From positions 42,654 to 88,849 of the forward strand of contig NZ_GL890783.1 of the NCBI RefSeq assembly GCF_000211415.1: a DNA stretch of 46,196 bases, in the 5' to 3' direction. The notes beneath the pieces are model-generated. The model had not been told where the DNA came from. It ran no database searches and saw only the letters and a program-made list of their open reading frames with translations. The stretch's first letter is position 1. The number at the start of each line of letters is the position of its first letter. A program made the position numbers and the translations under genes. Of this stretch, positions 1-8,983 are shown piece by piece. Source of the DNA: Enterobacter mori LMG 25706. Lineage in GTDB: Bacteria; Pseudomonadota; Gammaproteobacteria; Enterobacterales; Enterobacteriaceae.

Positions 1-33
1 TCCCTGTGGGAGAGGGTTAGGGTGAGGGGGCAG
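1..33. repeat. REP-like palindromic repeat, family A (edge copy)
   Basis: This is the right part of a repeat with the core GAGAGGGTTAGGGTGAGGGG, the reverse of CCCCTCACCCTAACCCTCTC. The same core recurs near 7511, 12597, 19957, 36243 and 45468. It lies just beyond the rhaA stop, between rhaA and what should be rhaD outside the window. Its left part is cut by the window edge. Confidence 0.7.
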
Positions 34-1293
34 TTACCCGCGCTGACTCAACACGTCTTCCTCATACGCCCGCACGTTGTCCAGCCACTGGCTGCCCGCA
101 GGCGCGTCGTTACGCTGGCAGTACATCTCCCACACCGCCTGCCACGGCAGGGATTTCTGCTCTTCCAGCAGCGCCAGACGCGCGGTGTAGTCACCGTTTG
201 CTTCCAGCTTTTTCAGTTCGGCAGTCGGCTCCAGCAGGGCGCGCAGCAGGGCTTTTTTCATGTTGCGGGTGCCGATAACCCACGCCGCGATGCGGTTGAT
301 GGAGGCATCGAAGAAGTCGAGGCCGATGTGGACGCGGTCAAAGAGGTCGTGGCGGATGATTTCGCTCGCAATCGCCTGGGTTTCGTCATCCAGCAGCACC
401 ACGTGGTCGCTGTCCCAGCGCACCGGGCGGCTGACGTGCAGCAGCAGGCGCGGCACGTAGAGCATGGCAGCGGAGATTTTGTCGGAGATCACCTCGGTCG
501 GATGGAAGTGACCGGCATCCAGGCACAGCGCGGTCTGGCGGCTCGTAGCGTACCCCATGTAGAACTCGTTCGAGCCGACGGTGTAACTCTCGGCGCCAAT
601 GCCGAACAGCTTGCTCTCCACGGCGTCGATGTGGTGCGCCGGGTCCAGCTTCTCGCTGATGGCCTCATCCAGCGCGGCCAGCAGGCGCTGGCGCGGAGCC
701 AGACGGTCGACGGTGATGTCCTTCATGCCGTCCGGGATCCAGATGTTCATCACCGACGGTGTGCCCAGCTGCTCGCCAAAGTACGCAGACACGCGGCGGC
801 TGGCCTTCACGTGGTCGATCCAGAACTGACGGATTTCATCGTCCGCGTGGGCGAGGGTAAAACCGTCCGCGCTCAGCGGATGCGAGAAGCAGGATGGGTT
901 GAAATCCAGGCCCAGCTTATTGGCTTTTGCCCACTCCACCCAGTTCTTAAAGTGTTCCGGTTTGATTTCGTTGCGCGCCACCGGCTCGTCGGATTCGAGG
1001 TAAATCGCGTGCAGGTTCAGGCGCTTTGGCCCCGGGATCAGGCTCAGGGCCAGCTCCAGGTCGGCGCGCAGCTCGGTCGCGTTACGCGCTTTGCCCGGAT
1101 AATTACCCGTGGCCTGAATACCACCCGTCAGGGAACCGCCCGGGTTCTCGAAACCGGCGACGTCATCGCCCTGCCAGCAGTGCATAGAGACGGGCAGACG
1201 GTCGAGCTGGCGCAGGGCCTCTTCGACATCCACGCCGACGGCGGCGAAACGCTGTTTAGCCAGGTCCCAGGCTTGTTCTAATTGAGTGGTCAT
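34..1293 (-). CDS. rhaA: L-rhamnose isomerase RhaA
   Basis: RhaA interconverts L-rhamnose and L-rhamnulose in the cytoplasm, the first step of rhamnose catabolism. The 419-residue product has the full E. coli length and is almost collinear with it. The expected Mn ligands are present: H262 in the AGHFHPTE stretch, and D294 and D296 in RWDSDH. I chose the ATG at 1293, giving MTTQLEQAW, rather than the in-frame TTG at 1299. It is preceded by AAGGAG inside the end of rhaB and overlaps the rhaB stop as ATGA, which implies translational coupling in the rhaBAD operon. rhaD would follow past the left edge. The ORF is intact. Confidence 0.97.
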   Translation of the reverse strand: MTTQLEQAWDLAKQRFAAVGVDVEEALRQLDRLPVSMHCWQGDDVAGFENPGGSLTGGIQATGNYPGKARNATELRADLELALSLIPGPKRLNLHAIYLESDEPVARNEIKPEHFKNWVEWAKANKLGLDFNPSCFSHPLSADGFTLAHADDEIRQFWIDHVKASRRVSAYFGEQLGTPSVMNIWIPDGMKDITVDRLAPRQRLLAALDEAISEKLDPAHHIDAVESKLFGIGAESYTVGSNEFYMGYATSRQTALCLDAGHFHPTEVISDKISAAMLYVPRLLLHVSRPVRWDSDHVVLLDDETQAIASEIIRHDLFDRVHIGLDFFDASINRIAAWVIGTRNMKKALLRALLEPTAELKKLEANGDYTARLALLEEQKSLPWQAVWEMYCQRNDAPAGSQWLDNVRAYEEDVLSQRG

Positions 1294-2759
1294 GCGCAAA
1301 GCTCCTTAGTCAGTCGTTTTTGCTGAAACTGCGCCCGGTAGCGGGCAATCTCATGGCAGGGATTGGGGGTGAAGGTGGTCAGGCTGGCGTTCACCGCCAC
1401 CACCGAACGGAAGTCGTCAACGTTGGAGAGTTCGTCCAGCGTCATCAGCTGAATGCCGATATTGCCGAGCGTGGAAGCCTCTACAGGGCCCGCCACCACG
1501 GTGATGCCGCAGGCATCCGCGCAAAGCTGGTTCAGCAGCTGGTTCTGGCAGCCGCCGCCCACGATGTGCAGCTGGCTGAACGGCTTACCACGCAGATCGG
1601 CTAGCTCGCTGAGGATGTCGGCATACAGCAGGGCGAGGCTGTCAAAAATGCAGCGCGCTAGCTCTGCCGGGCTGGACGGCACCGGCTGCCCGGCGGCGAA
1701 ACAGGCGGCCTGGATTTCGGCGCTCATGTGCGCCGGGTTGATAAAGCGGTTATCGTTCGGGCTGCTCAGGAAGGTGCAGGCCTTCAGCTTTTCGGTCTCC
1801 GCGATAAGCGCAGGCAGGTCGGTAACGTTTTGCTCTTTCAGCACGCGCTGAAGCAGCCACAGGCCCATGATGTTTTTCAGCACGCGATAGCGCCCTTCCG
1901 CACCACCTTCGTTAGTGATGTTCGCCGCCATCGCGGCATCGCTGGTGTACGGCGTTTTGCTCTCAAAGCCCATCAGCGACCAGGTGCCGGAAGAAAGGTA
2001 CGCCGCGTCTTTGCCGGCGAGCGGCGAGGCAATGACCGCGCTGGCGGTATCGTGGCTGGCGACGGCAACGACGGGGATTTCATTCCCCTGCGGGCAAATC
2101 CACTGACCGATCACATTTCCGGGGTGCGTTGGCGTGCCGAACCAGGACGGCGATGCGCCCGTCCACGCCAGCAGGTTTTCGTCCCAGTTATCGGTGTTGA
2201 TGTTCACCAGTTGGGTGGTGGTGGCGTTGGTGTATTCCCAGTTCATATTGCCGGTCAGGCGGTAGCTGAGGTAATCCGGGATCAGCAGCGCATGGGCCAC
2301 GTTCGCGACCAGCTCCGGCTGCTGCTCGACGAGAGCGCGCAGCTGGTACAGCGTGTTAAACGGCAGAAACTGAATGCCGCTGCGCCCGTAGATGTTGTCC
2401 TTGCCAAGCTGGGCGATGGCGTGCGCCATCAGGCCGTCGGTGCGGCTGTCGCGGTAGGAGACGGGCAGACCGACGCGCTCGCCGTTACCGTCCAGCAGCA
2501 CATAGTCCACGCCCCAGGTATCAATACCGATGCTGTCGATACGAATGCCGTCGTTGCAGACGTTGTTCAGCCCGGTGCGGATCTCCGCCTCCAGGGCATC
2601 GATATCCCAGGTCTCAACACCGTCCTGCTTTTTCAGGCAGTTGGCGAAACGGTGCATTTCGCGAAGCGAAAGTGTGCGCTGGCTACAGTCCCAGATGGCG
2701 AGCATTACGCGGCCGCTGGATGCGCCTAAATCGACAGCGACACAATGGCGAAAAGTCAT
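1290..2759 (-). CDS. rhaB: L-rhamnulokinase RhaB
   Basis: RhaB phosphorylates L-rhamnulose to L-rhamnulose-1-phosphate with ATP. The 489-residue protein belongs to the FGGY carbohydrate kinase family. The N-terminal phosphate-binding segment [15 protein letters not shown] lies at about residues 7-21, the probable catalytic Asp is in [10 protein letters not shown] near residue 237, and the C-terminal adenosine loop is VGGGCQN near residue 400. An upstream in-frame ATG at 2828 would give 512 residues. I prefer the ATG at 2759 (MTFRHCVAV) because it matches the family length, has AAAGGA nine bases upstream, and leaves room for the promoter. rhaB is first in rhaBAD, and its stop overlaps the rhaA start by 4 bp. 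Confidence 0.96.
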   Translation of the reverse strand: MTFRHCVAVDLGASSGRVMLAIWDCSQRTLSLREMHRFANCLKKQDGVETWDIDALEAEIRTGLNNVCNDGIRIDSIGIDTWGVDYVLLDGNGERVGLPVSYRDSRTDGLMAHAIAQLGKDNIYGRSGIQFLPFNTLYQLRALVEQQPELVANVAHALLIPDYLSYRLTGNMNWEYTNATTTQLVNINTDNWDENLLAWTGASPSWFGTPTHPGNVIGQWICPQGNEIPVVAVASHDTASAVIASPLAGKDAAYLSSGTWSLMGFESKTPYTSDAAMAANITNEGGAEGRYRVLKNIMGLWLLQRVLKEQNVTDLPALIAETEKLKACTFLSSPNDNRFINPAHMSAEIQAACFAAGQPVPSSPAELARCIFDSLALLYADILSELADLRGKPFSQLHIVGGGCQNQLLNQLCADACGITVVAGPVEASTLGNIGIQLMTLDELSNVDDFRSVVAVNASLTTFTPNPCHEIARYRAQFQQKRLTKELCA

Positions 2760-2783
2760 GGTCGGATCCTTTCTTAATTCATT

Positions 2784-2886
2784 AGCGATGAGTGTAAGAA
2801 AGGGAAGAAAAAGGCACCTTCTCGCCACTGCCAGGCCAAATCCGGCGCTGGCAAGAAAGCAAAGATGAACGTGAGGGAGTTCACAG
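2784..2886 (-). promoter_or_regulatory. rhaBAD promoter with RhaS site and CRP site
   Basis: Read leftward, this matches the E. coli rhaBAD layout. A CRP site CGTGA-N6-TCACA lies at 2870-2885. A two-part RhaS region follows at about 2818-2866: CATCTTTGCTTTCTTGCC distal and CTGGCAGTGGCGAGAAGG proximal, both close to the E. coli half-sites. A -10 TACACT lies at 2796-2791. A start near 2784 would place the CRP centre at about -93, against the -92.5 I recall for E. coli. Expected control is activation by RhaS with L-rhamnose and by CRP-cAMP. Confidence 0.75.
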
Positions 2887-3060
2887 TTTCCAGTAATAGC
2901 GGGGTTTTCAGGCAGTGTGACGCTTACCGCATTTCCCGATCTTTCCGCCGGTTTCTTGAAAAACGGACAGCTTTTGCGAGGTTTGCTGCCGAAAATTTAA
3001 GGTGAGGGCGCAAGGCCTTAATTACTATTTTGAGAACATTTCTCATTGGTGGGGGCCGTT
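2887..3060 (+). promoter_or_regulatory. rhaSR promoter region
   Basis: This is the rightward half of the divergent rha control region. It holds a partial CRP-like half-site TGTGA at 2916-2920 and a T-rich, RhaS/RhaR-like stretch ATCTTTCCGCCGGTTTCTTG at about 2939-2958. In E. coli the rhaSR promoter is activated by RhaR and CRP. I cannot place the RhaR half-sites or the -10 with confidence. Confidence 0.45.
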
Positions 3061-3897
3061 ATGACCGTACTACACAGCGTGGATTTTTTCCCTGCAGGAG
3101 GGTCGCCCGTCGCGATTGAGCCGCGGCTCCCTCAGGCCGCGTTCCCGGAGCATCATCATGATTTTCATGAGATTGTGATTGTTGAGCACGGGACGGGCAT
3201 TCACGTGTTTAACGGCCAGCCGTACACCATCAGCGGCGGTACCGTGTGCTTTGTGCGGGACCACGACAGGCACCTGTATGAACATACCGACAACCTGTGC
3301 CTGACCAACGTGCTCTATCGTTCCCCGGACGCGTTCCAGTTTCTCTCCGGGCTGAATCAGCTGCTGCCGCAGGAGCAGGACGGACACTATCCGTCGCATT
3401 GGCGGGTGAACCAGTCCACCTTACAGCAGGTGCGACAGCTGGTGAGCCAGATGGAGCAGAGCGAGGACGGGCAGGAGACGCACGCCATTGCCACGCGCGA
3501 GCTGCTGTTCATGCAGCTGCTGGTACTGCTGCGCCGCAGTAGTCTGGTGGAGGGGCTGGAAAACAACGACGCCCGGCTGAACCATCTGATGGCCTGGCTG
3601 GAAGACCATTTCGCCGAAGATGTCTGCTGGGAAACGCTGGCGGATGATTTTTCGCTGTCGCTGCGCACCCTGCATCGCCAGCTGAAGCAGCACACCGGGC
3701 TGACGCCCCAGCGCTACCTTAACCGCCTGCGGTTAATCAAAGCGCGTCATCTTTTACGCCATACTGACGAAAGCGTCACGGATATCGCCTATCGCTGCGG
3801 TTTCGGCGACAGTAACCACTTTTCGACGCTTTTCCGTCGGGAGTTTAGCTGGTCGCCGCGCGATATTCGTCAGGGAAAAGACGCGTTGCTTCAGTAA
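3061..3897 (+). CDS. rhaS: Rhamnose operon activator RhaS (AraC family)
   Basis: RhaS is the L-rhamnose-responsive activator of rhaBAD and rhaT. The 278-residue product has an N-terminal cupin-like sensor ([20 protein letters not shown] near residues 31-50). The C-terminal AraC-type DNA-binding domain has two helix-turn-helices, ending with the conserved [20 protein letters not shown] and SPRDIR. An ATG at 3046 is possible, but the ATG at 3061 ([10 protein letters not shown]) matches the E. coli start and length and has a G-rich ribosome site in TTGGTGGGGGCC. It is divergent from rhaB and upstream of rhaR. No defect is visible. Confidence 0.95.
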   Translation: MTVLHSVDFFPAGGSPVAIEPRLPQAAFPEHHHDFHEIVIVEHGTGIHVFNGQPYTISGGTVCFVRDHDRHLYEHTDNLCLTNVLYRSPDAFQFLSGLNQLLPQEQDGHYPSHWRVNQSTLQQVRQLVSQMEQSEDGQETHAIATRELLFMQLLVLLRRSSLVEGLENNDARLNHLMAWLEDHFAEDVCWETLADDFSLSLRTLHRQLKQHTGLTPQRYLNRLRLIKARHLLRHTDESVTDIAYRCGFGDSNHFSTLFRREFSWSPRDIRQGKDALLQ

Positions 3898-3998
3898 CGC
3901 GAGGGCAGTCACCGTTTTATTGCCGCAATAAAGCTAATAATGTCAGGTTTTTCGGCACAGAGGTCGTGGTGTGGCTGCTCAGTTAATCCTTCGCAAAG

Positions 3999-4820
3999 AT
4001 GATTTTTTTGGCCTCCGCGAGTCAGGCCGTCGCGGTGGCCGATCGCTACCCGCAAAACGTCTTTGCCGAGCATACCCACGAGTTCTGCGAGCTGGTGCTG
4101 GTGTGGCGCGGCAACGGCCTGCACGTCCTCAACGACCGACCCTACCGCATCACGCGCGGGGATCTGTTCTACATCCGCGCCGAAGATAAACACTCCTACG
4201 CCTCGGTTAACGACCTGGTGCTGCAGAACGTCATCTACTGCCCGGACAGGCTCAGGCTTAACGTCGACTGGGTGGCCAACATTCCCGGTTTTCTTGATGC
4301 CCGAGGAGAACCGCACTGGCGCTTAAGCAGCGGCGGCATGACCCAGGTTCGGCAGGTTATCTCTCAGCTGGAGCAGGAGAGCCAGAAGAGCGACCCGGTC
4401 GCCAACCAGATGGCGGAGCTGCTTTTCGCCCAGCTGGTGATGACGCTGAAACGTCACCGTTACGCCACCGATAACCCCTCCGCCACGACGCAGGAAGCGC
4501 TGCTGGATAAGCTCATCACCACGCTTGCGGGCAGCCTGAACAGAAGCTTTGTGCTGGAGAAATTCTGCGAGCAGGAGCAGTGCAGCGAGCGCGCGCTGCG
4601 CCAGCAGTTCCGCACCCAGACGGGGATGACGGTGAACCACTACCTGCGCCAGCTGCGCATCTGCCACGCCCAGTATCTGCTGCAGCATACGGAGCTGATG
4701 GTGAGTGAAGTGGCGATGCGCTGCGGCTTTGAGGACAGCAACTACTTTCCGGTGGTGTTTAACCGCGAGGTGGGGATGACGCCGGTTCAGTGGCGTCATC
4801 GCAGTCGAAAGGCAGCGTAA
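3999..4820 (+). CDS. rhaR: Rhamnose regulator RhaR (AraC family), N-terminus frameshifted
   Basis: RhaR activates rhaSR in response to L-rhamnose. The open frame gives 273 residues with a cupin-like sensor ([15 protein letters not shown]) and an AraC-type C-terminal domain ([20 protein letters not shown]). The natural start is probably the GTG at 3971, which has AGAGG seven bases upstream and reads [13 protein letters not shown] like the E. coli N-terminus. That frame leaves the main one after the T7 tract at 4003-4009, where GG stands in place of the expected single G. Removing one G gives 3971-4820 as exactly 282 codons, the E. coli length. The ATG at 3999 is a default start in the shifted frame with no good ribosome site. 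Its stop abuts that of convergent rhaT. Confidence 0.85.
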   Translation: MIFLASASQAVAVADRYPQNVFAEHTHEFCELVLVWRGNGLHVLNDRPYRITRGDLFYIRAEDKHSYASVNDLVLQNVIYCPDRLRLNVDWVANIPGFLDARGEPHWRLSSGGMTQVRQVISQLEQESQKSDPVANQMAELLFAQLVMTLKRHRYATDNPSATTQEALLDKLITTLAGSLNRSFVLEKFCEQEQCSERALRQQFRTQTGMTVNHYLRQLRICHAQYLLQHTELMVSEVAMRCGFEDSNYFPVVFNREVGMTPVQWRHRSRKAA

Positions 4821-5855
4821 TCAGTTCGCCATGCCGAGGCCAACGATGTTGGCGGCAATGATAATTACCACGCAGCCCAGGCTCAGCACGCCCACCGGAC
4901 GACGCCCGGCGTTGTTCCACTCCTTCAGCACCAGCCCCACCAGCCCGCCGCACAGCACGTAGAAGCTCATGTGCAGCATCCAGCTCATGTAGTCGTACTG
5001 CGCCGGAATACTGGCGTGGCCCCAGGCGTAGAAGAAGAACTGCAGGTACCACATCAGGCCGCCGAGAGCGGAGAGCAGCACGTTAGTGATGATGAGCGGT
5101 TTTGCCAGCGAGAAGTCGGCTTTTACCGACAGGTTCTTCACTTTTGCCAGACGAATGAAGCAGAAGCCGAGGTTCACCAGCGCGCCGCCGCCCATGATCA
5201 CCACGTAGCTTGGCAGGGCAGCGTATAGCGGGTCAACGCCCAGCGCCGCGGCCGCTTCGTGCATCGGTTTGGCGGCGTTCATGGCGAACGACATGCCCGC
5301 CGAGAAGATGCCGCACATCACCGCCAGCAGCAGCCCTTTCTTCAGGTTGAAGTCTTCGGCCCTGATGCCCATCTTGCGCTCTTTCAGCTGGCCCGCGCGG
5401 GTGACGATACCCACGCCGATCACCGCGACCAGCACGCCAAGCAGTGTCATTCGTCCGCCCTGCGTGTTGATCAGCACGTCGAAGTTGCCGTTGAGGATCG
5501 GCGTCATCAGGGTGCCGACGATAAGCGTAATGCCAATCGCGATGCCGATGCCCATCGACATGCCGAGATAGCGCATGGTGAGGCCGTAGTTGATGTTGCC
5601 GATGCCCCACATCGCGCCGAACAGAAACACCGGCAGCAGGGTAGAGGCGCTGAAGGAGGAGAAGTAGCCCCAGAAATCCGGGAGCAGCATGGCGCTAATG
5701 GTCCACGGCAAAATCAGCCATGACACGGTACCGCCAACGGACCACATGGTTTCCCATGACCAGCCTTTCACTTTTTTAAACGGGGCATAGAAACAGGCAG
5801 CACTGGCCGCGCCTATCAAATGCCAGAAGATACCCATCGTAATCGCATGATTCAT
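4821..5855 (-). CDS. rhaT: L-rhamnose-proton symporter RhaT
   Basis: RhaT imports L-rhamnose with protons across the inner membrane. Its 344 residues equal the E. coli length. The sequence is a run of about ten hydrophobic helices, beginning [20 protein letters not shown] and ending with [16 protein letters not shown], with the charged cytoplasmic loop [20 protein letters not shown] in the middle. It is transcribed leftward from the rhaT-sodA gap, which has a CRP site, as expected for a rhamnose- and CRP-controlled gene. It converges tail to tail with rhaR without any spacer (TAA then TCA). Confidence 0.96.
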   Translation of the reverse strand: MNHAITMGIFWHLIGAASAACFYAPFKKVKGWSWETMWSVGGTVSWLILPWTISAMLLPDFWGYFSSFSASTLLPVFLFGAMWGIGNINYGLTMRYLGMSMGIGIAIGITLIVGTLMTPILNGNFDVLINTQGGRMTLLGVLVAVIGVGIVTRAGQLKERKMGIRAEDFNLKKGLLLAVMCGIFSAGMSFAMNAAKPMHEAAAALGVDPLYAALPSYVVIMGGGALVNLGFCFIRLAKVKNLSVKADFSLAKPLIITNVLLSALGGLMWYLQFFFYAWGHASIPAQYDYMSWMLHMSFYVLCGGLVGLVLKEWNNAGRRPVGVLSLGCVVIIIAANIVGLGMAN

Positions 5856-5984
5856 TTTTACATCCTCATCGTTTTTATAGTCGGTGGCTTCCCGCCGACT
5901 TGATGAGTGTAAAAATTAGGCGGTTTGGGAACCTTCAGAAGGTTGCCGCACTTTTGTTCTGAATGGCAATCAGCACGTTAACCG

Positions 5985-6000
5985 CGTGAGCAGACTCACA
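5985..6000 (-). promoter_or_regulatory. CRP site upstream of rhaT
   Basis: CGTGA-GCAGAC-TCACA matches the CRP consensus TGTGA-N6-TCACA at 9 of 10 fixed positions. It is 130 bp from the rhaT start, a spacing like the rhaBAD arrangement in this window. A RhaS site probably lies between it and rhaT (5890-5975), where the inverted repeat AACCTTC-A-GAAGGTT is seen, but I could not assign half-sites. Confidence 0.6.
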
Positions 6001-6049
6001 TTTCCGCCATTAATCGAAAAACGAATAACCTTATAAAAACTACGGCATT

Positions 6050-6086
6050 GATAATCATTTTCAATATCATTTAATTAACTATAATG
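6050..6086 (+). promoter_or_regulatory. sodA promoter with Fur box
   Basis: GATAATCATTTTCAATATC at 6050-6068 matches 15 of 19 positions of the Fur consensus GATAATGATAATCATTATC. It sits over the -35 area. The -10 TATAAT is at 6080-6085. The whole stretch is nearly identical to the E. coli sodA promoter as recalled. That promoter is repressed by Fur, ArcA and Fnr and activated by SoxS. Confidence 0.8.
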
Positions 6087-6143
6087 AACCAACCGCTTAC
6101 GCGGCATTAACAGCTGTGCCGCCCGACAATAATGGAGAGGATT

Positions 6144-6764
6144 ATGAGTTATACACTGCCATCCCTGCCGTATGCCTACGACGCACTGGAACCGCATTTC
6201 GACAAGCAGACGATGGAAATCCATCACACTAAACACCACCAGACCTATGTGAACAACGCGAACGCCGCGCTGGAAAGCCTGCCAGAGTTCGCGAACCTGT
6301 CTGCTGAAGAGCTGATCACCAAGCTGGACCAACTGCCAGCGGACAAGAAAACCGTTCTGCGTAACAATGCGGGCGGTCACGCTAACCACAGCCTGTTCTG
6401 GAAAGGCCTGAAAACCGGTACCACCCTGCAGGGCGACCTGAAAGCGGCTATCGAGCGCGACTTCGGTTCCGTAGACAACTTCAAAGCGGAATTCGAAAAA
6501 GCCGCTGCAACCCGTTTCGGCTCTGGCTGGGCGTGGCTGGTTCTGAAAGGCGACAAGCTGGCGGTTGTTTCTACCGCTAACCAGGACTCCCCGCTGATGG
6601 GCGAAGCAATTTCTGGCGCATCCGGCTTCCCAATCGTGGGCCTGGACGTGTGGGAACACGCTTACTACCTGAAATTCCAGAACCGTCGCCCGGACTACAT
6701 CAAAGCCTTCTGGGACGTGGTGAACTGGGACGAAGCAGCAGCGCGTTTCGCCGCTAAAAAATAA
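6144..6764 (+). CDS. sodA: Manganese superoxide dismutase SodA
   Basis: SodA converts superoxide to hydrogen peroxide and oxygen in the cytoplasm. The product is 206 residues, like E. coli. The metal ligands are recognisable: H27 in [10 protein letters not shown]82 in [10 protein letters not shown], and Asp and His in the C-terminal LDVWEHAYY. An in-frame codon at 6132 would add four residues. The ATG at 6144 ([12 protein letters not shown]) is chosen because GGAGAGG sits directly upstream and the start matches E. coli. The gene is monocistronic, with its own Fur-type promoter and a strong terminator. Confidence 0.97.
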   Translation: MSYTLPSLPYAYDALEPHFDKQTMEIHHTKHHQTYVNNANAALESLPEFANLSAEELITKLDQLPADKKTVLRNNAGGHANHSLFWKGLKTGTTLQGDLKAAIERDFGSVDNFKAEFEKAAATRFGSGWAWLVLKGDKLAVVSTANQDSPLMGEAISGASGFPIVGLDVWEHAYYLKFQNRRPDYIKAFWDVVNWDEAAARFAAKK

Positions 6765-6786
6765 GGTTGCATTGACGCCTGTGAGA

Positions 6787-6812
6787 AGCGAGTCTTATGA
6801 CTCGCTTTTTTT
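6787..6812 (+). terminator. sodA terminator
   Basis: A perfect 8-bp stem AGCGAGTC / GACTCGCT with a TTAT loop is followed by a run of T. It lies 22 bp after the sodA stop. Confidence 0.9.
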
Positions 6813-6835
6813 GTATCTGCGTAATGGAGGCAGCA

Positions 6836-7510
6836 ATGCATTACCCGGTGAATGTGTTTACAGGCAAGATCAGGGAGTATGACGGCAGCCGCCCGAGCGC
6901 CATCGCTAAAATTCAGGTCGCCGGCGAGCTGACGCTAACCGACCTCGGGTTGGCGGGTGACGAGCAGGCCGAAAAGAAAATCCACGGCGGGCCCGAGCGC
7001 GCGCTGTGCCACTATCCGCGCGAGCACTATCATCACTGGAAAGCCGAATTCCCCGAACAGGCGGAGCTGTTTGTCGCCCCCGCGTTTGGCGAGAACCTCT
7101 CGACCGAAGGGCTGACCGAGAAAAACGTCTTTATCGGTGATATTTACCGCTGGGGCGACGCCCTGATTCAGGTGACGCAGCCGCGCTCGCCGTGCTTCAA
7201 GCTCAACTACCATTTCGGCATCAGCGATATGTCCGAGCAGCTGCAAAATGCGGGTAAAACCGGCTGGCTCTACCGCGTGGTGCTGGCCGGGCAGGTTTCT
7301 GCGGATGCACCGCTGGAACTGGCGTCGCGGCTGAGCGATGTCTCCGTGTATGAGGCCTGCGCTATTGCCTGGCATATGCCGTTTGACGACGAGCAGTATC
7401 ATCGCCTGCTGTCGGCGGCGGGGTTATCGACCAGCTGGACCAGAACCATGCAGAAGCGGCGCGTAAGCGGCAAGATCGAGGATAATTCGCGGAGATTGTG
7501 GGGGAAATAA
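6836..7510 (+). CDS. yiiM: MOSC-domain protein YiiM
   Basis: YiiM is a MOSC-domain protein that in E. coli helps detoxify N-hydroxylated base analogues such as 6-hydroxylaminopurine. The 224-residue product carries the MOSC core: GDEQAEKKIHGGPERALCHY near residues 42-61, AFGENLSTEGL, and the conserved cysteine in QPRSPCFKLN. An open frame runs back to 6797, inside the sodA terminator. I use the ATG at 6836 (MHYPVNVFTGK) because GGAGG lies six bases upstream and the start agrees with E. coli. It follows the sodA terminator, so it is probably transcribed from a weak promoter there or by read-through. Confidence 0.93.
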   Translation: MHYPVNVFTGKIREYDGSRPSAIAKIQVAGELTLTDLGLAGDEQAEKKIHGGPERALCHYPREHYHHWKAEFPEQAELFVAPAFGENLSTEGLTEKNVFIGDIYRWGDALIQVTQPRSPCFKLNYHFGISDMSEQLQNAGKTGWLYRVVLAGQVSADAPLELASRLSDVSVYEACAIAWHMPFDDEQYHRLLSAAGLSTSWTRTMQKRRVSGKIEDNSRRLWGK

Positions 7511-7606
7511 CTCCCCCTCACCCTAACCCTCTCCCCATAGGGGAGAGGGGACGGCTCGGTGCGGTCTTTTCACCCTCGCCCCTTTGGGGAGAGGGCCGGG
7601 GTGAGG
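7511..7606. repeat. REP-like repeat, family A (inverted pair)
   Basis: Two inverted copies of the family A palindrome flank a short spacer. The left arm has CCCCTCACCCTAACCCTCTC folding on GGGGAGAGGGG. The right arm is CCCTTTGGGGAGAGGGCCGG followed by GGTGAGGGG. The pair fills the gap between the convergent yiiM and cpxA stops and can form long hairpins in either transcript. Confidence 0.85.
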
Positions 7607-7609
7607 GGA

Positions 7610-8983
7610 TTACGAACGCTTATACAACGGTAGCCACAGCGTTAACCGTAACCCACCCAACGGGCTGTCGTCGGCTTTCACCCAGCCTCGGTGCTGCTGC
7701 ATGGCGGTTTCAACAATCGCCAGTCCCAGCCCCGTGCCGCCTGATTCGCGGTCGCGCGCTTCGTCGGTACGGTAGAACGGACGGAAAATCTGTTCGCGAT
7801 CTTCCGGGCTGACGCCAGGGCCGTCATCGTCCACGATGATGGTGATCCCGTCTTTATCCACCGAGAACGCCACCTCAATCTTCGTGTGCGAATAGCGCAG
7901 GGCGTTACGCACGATATTCTCCAGCGCGCTTTCCAGCGTGTTGGGGTTACCGTACAGCGGCCACGGGCCCGGCGGGAAGTTGACGGTGAAGGATTTACCC
8001 ATCTGTTCCGCTTCAAACGCCGCGTTATCCAGCACCTCGTGCCACAGGTGATTGGCTTTGACTGTTTCGCTCACCAGCGCGTTTTTCTGCTGATTGCGCG
8101 ACATCACCAGCAGGTCGTTAATCATGCTGTCCAGACGATGAGCTTCCGTCTCAATACGCTCCAGCTCTTTGCTCTCACCGCTGCGGCGTCGCAGCAGGGC
8201 GGTGCCGAGCTGTAAGCGCGTGAGCGGGGTGCGCAGCTCGTGCGAGATATCCGACAGCAGACGCTGCTGGGCGGTCATCATGCGATCCAGCGCGCTCACC
8301 ATCTGGTTAAAACTGGTCCCGGCGGCAAGGAACTCCTGCGGCCCTGCTTCCAGTTCAGGGTGTTGTCGCAGGTTACCCTGAGCCACTTCATCCGCCGCAT
8401 TTTTCAGCTTACGCGCCGGTTTTGCCAGGCTCCACGCCAGCCATAACAGCAGCGGCGAGCTGACCAGCATGGTGACAATCAGCAGTAGCAGAGGGCGGTC
8501 AAACAGCAGGTTGATGAAATCGGACTGGGAGTTGCTCGCGGGGCGAATCAGGTAGAGCTGATAGTTATCTTCCCCATCCCGTACCGAGAAAGGGCCAACC
8601 ATCTCTACCCGACCATATTTCTTCTTCTGTGGGTGATCGGCGTTATCCGCCTGGCCAATGAAGTTACGGATAATCTGCATTTCATTACGATCGGCCCCAA
8701 TGACGCGGCCTTCGCTGGTGACCAGCAGCAGGCGTTGTCCGGGCGGCGCCCACTTGTCGATAGCGCGAAATAATCTGCGCCACCACATTAAATCGTTCGG
8801 CGGATCGTTTGCCAGCTCGGCTTCCACGTGCTGCTCGATCATCACGCCCTGACGTTGCTCGCTGTCGAGAAGCTCCGTCATCTGGCGTGAGTCGAGTTTT
8901 GGCAACATCAAAACGAGCATTAAAACCAGTGCCAGCGTCAGCCAGAAGATGGCGAAGATGCGGGCGGTTAAGCTGCCTATCAT
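7610..8983 (-). CDS. cpxA: Envelope-stress sensor kinase CpxA
   Basis: CpxA is the inner-membrane histidine kinase/phosphatase of the Cpx envelope-stress response. Its 457 residues equal the E. coli length. The N-terminal membrane helix is at about residues 7-29, followed by a periplasmic sensor. The second helix is near 164-185 (PLLLLIVTMLVSSPLLLWLA), followed by a HAMP linker. The H-box is SDISHELRTPLTRL with H248. The ATPase motifs are NIVRNALRYS (N box), VDDDGPGV (G1) and GGTGLGLAI (G2). Its start overlaps the cpxR stop by 4 bp (ATGA), so the two genes are co-transcribed and coupled. Confidence 0.97.
   Translation of the reverse strand: MIGSLTARIFAIFWLTLALVLMLVLMLPKLDSRQMTELLDSEQRQGVMIEQHVEAELANDPPNDLMWWRRLFRAIDKWAPPGQRLLLVTSEGRVIGADRNEMQIIRNFIGQADNADHPQKKKYGRVEMVGPFSVRDGEDNYQLYLIRPASNSQSDFINLLFDRPLLLLIVTMLVSSPLLLWLAWSLAKPARKLKNAADEVAQGNLRQHPELEAGPQEFLAAGTSFNQMVSALDRMMTAQQRLLSDISHELRTPLTRLQLGTALLRRRSGESKELERIETEAHRLDSMINDLLVMSRNQQKNALVSETVKANHLWHEVLDNAAFEAEQMGKSFTVNFPPGPWPLYGNPNTLESALENIVRNALRYSHTKIEVAFSVDKDGITIIVDDDGPGVSPEDREQIFRPFYRTDEARDRESGGTGLGLAIVETAMQQHRGWVKADDSPLGGLRLTLWLPLYKRS

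Noticed and set aside
4001..4011. Programmed ribosomal frameshifting at the T7 tract in rhaR
   Set aside because: The tract is slippery-looking, but E. coli RhaR needs no frameshift. Two other genes here show the same kind of single-base insertion, so an error or simple indel is more economical.
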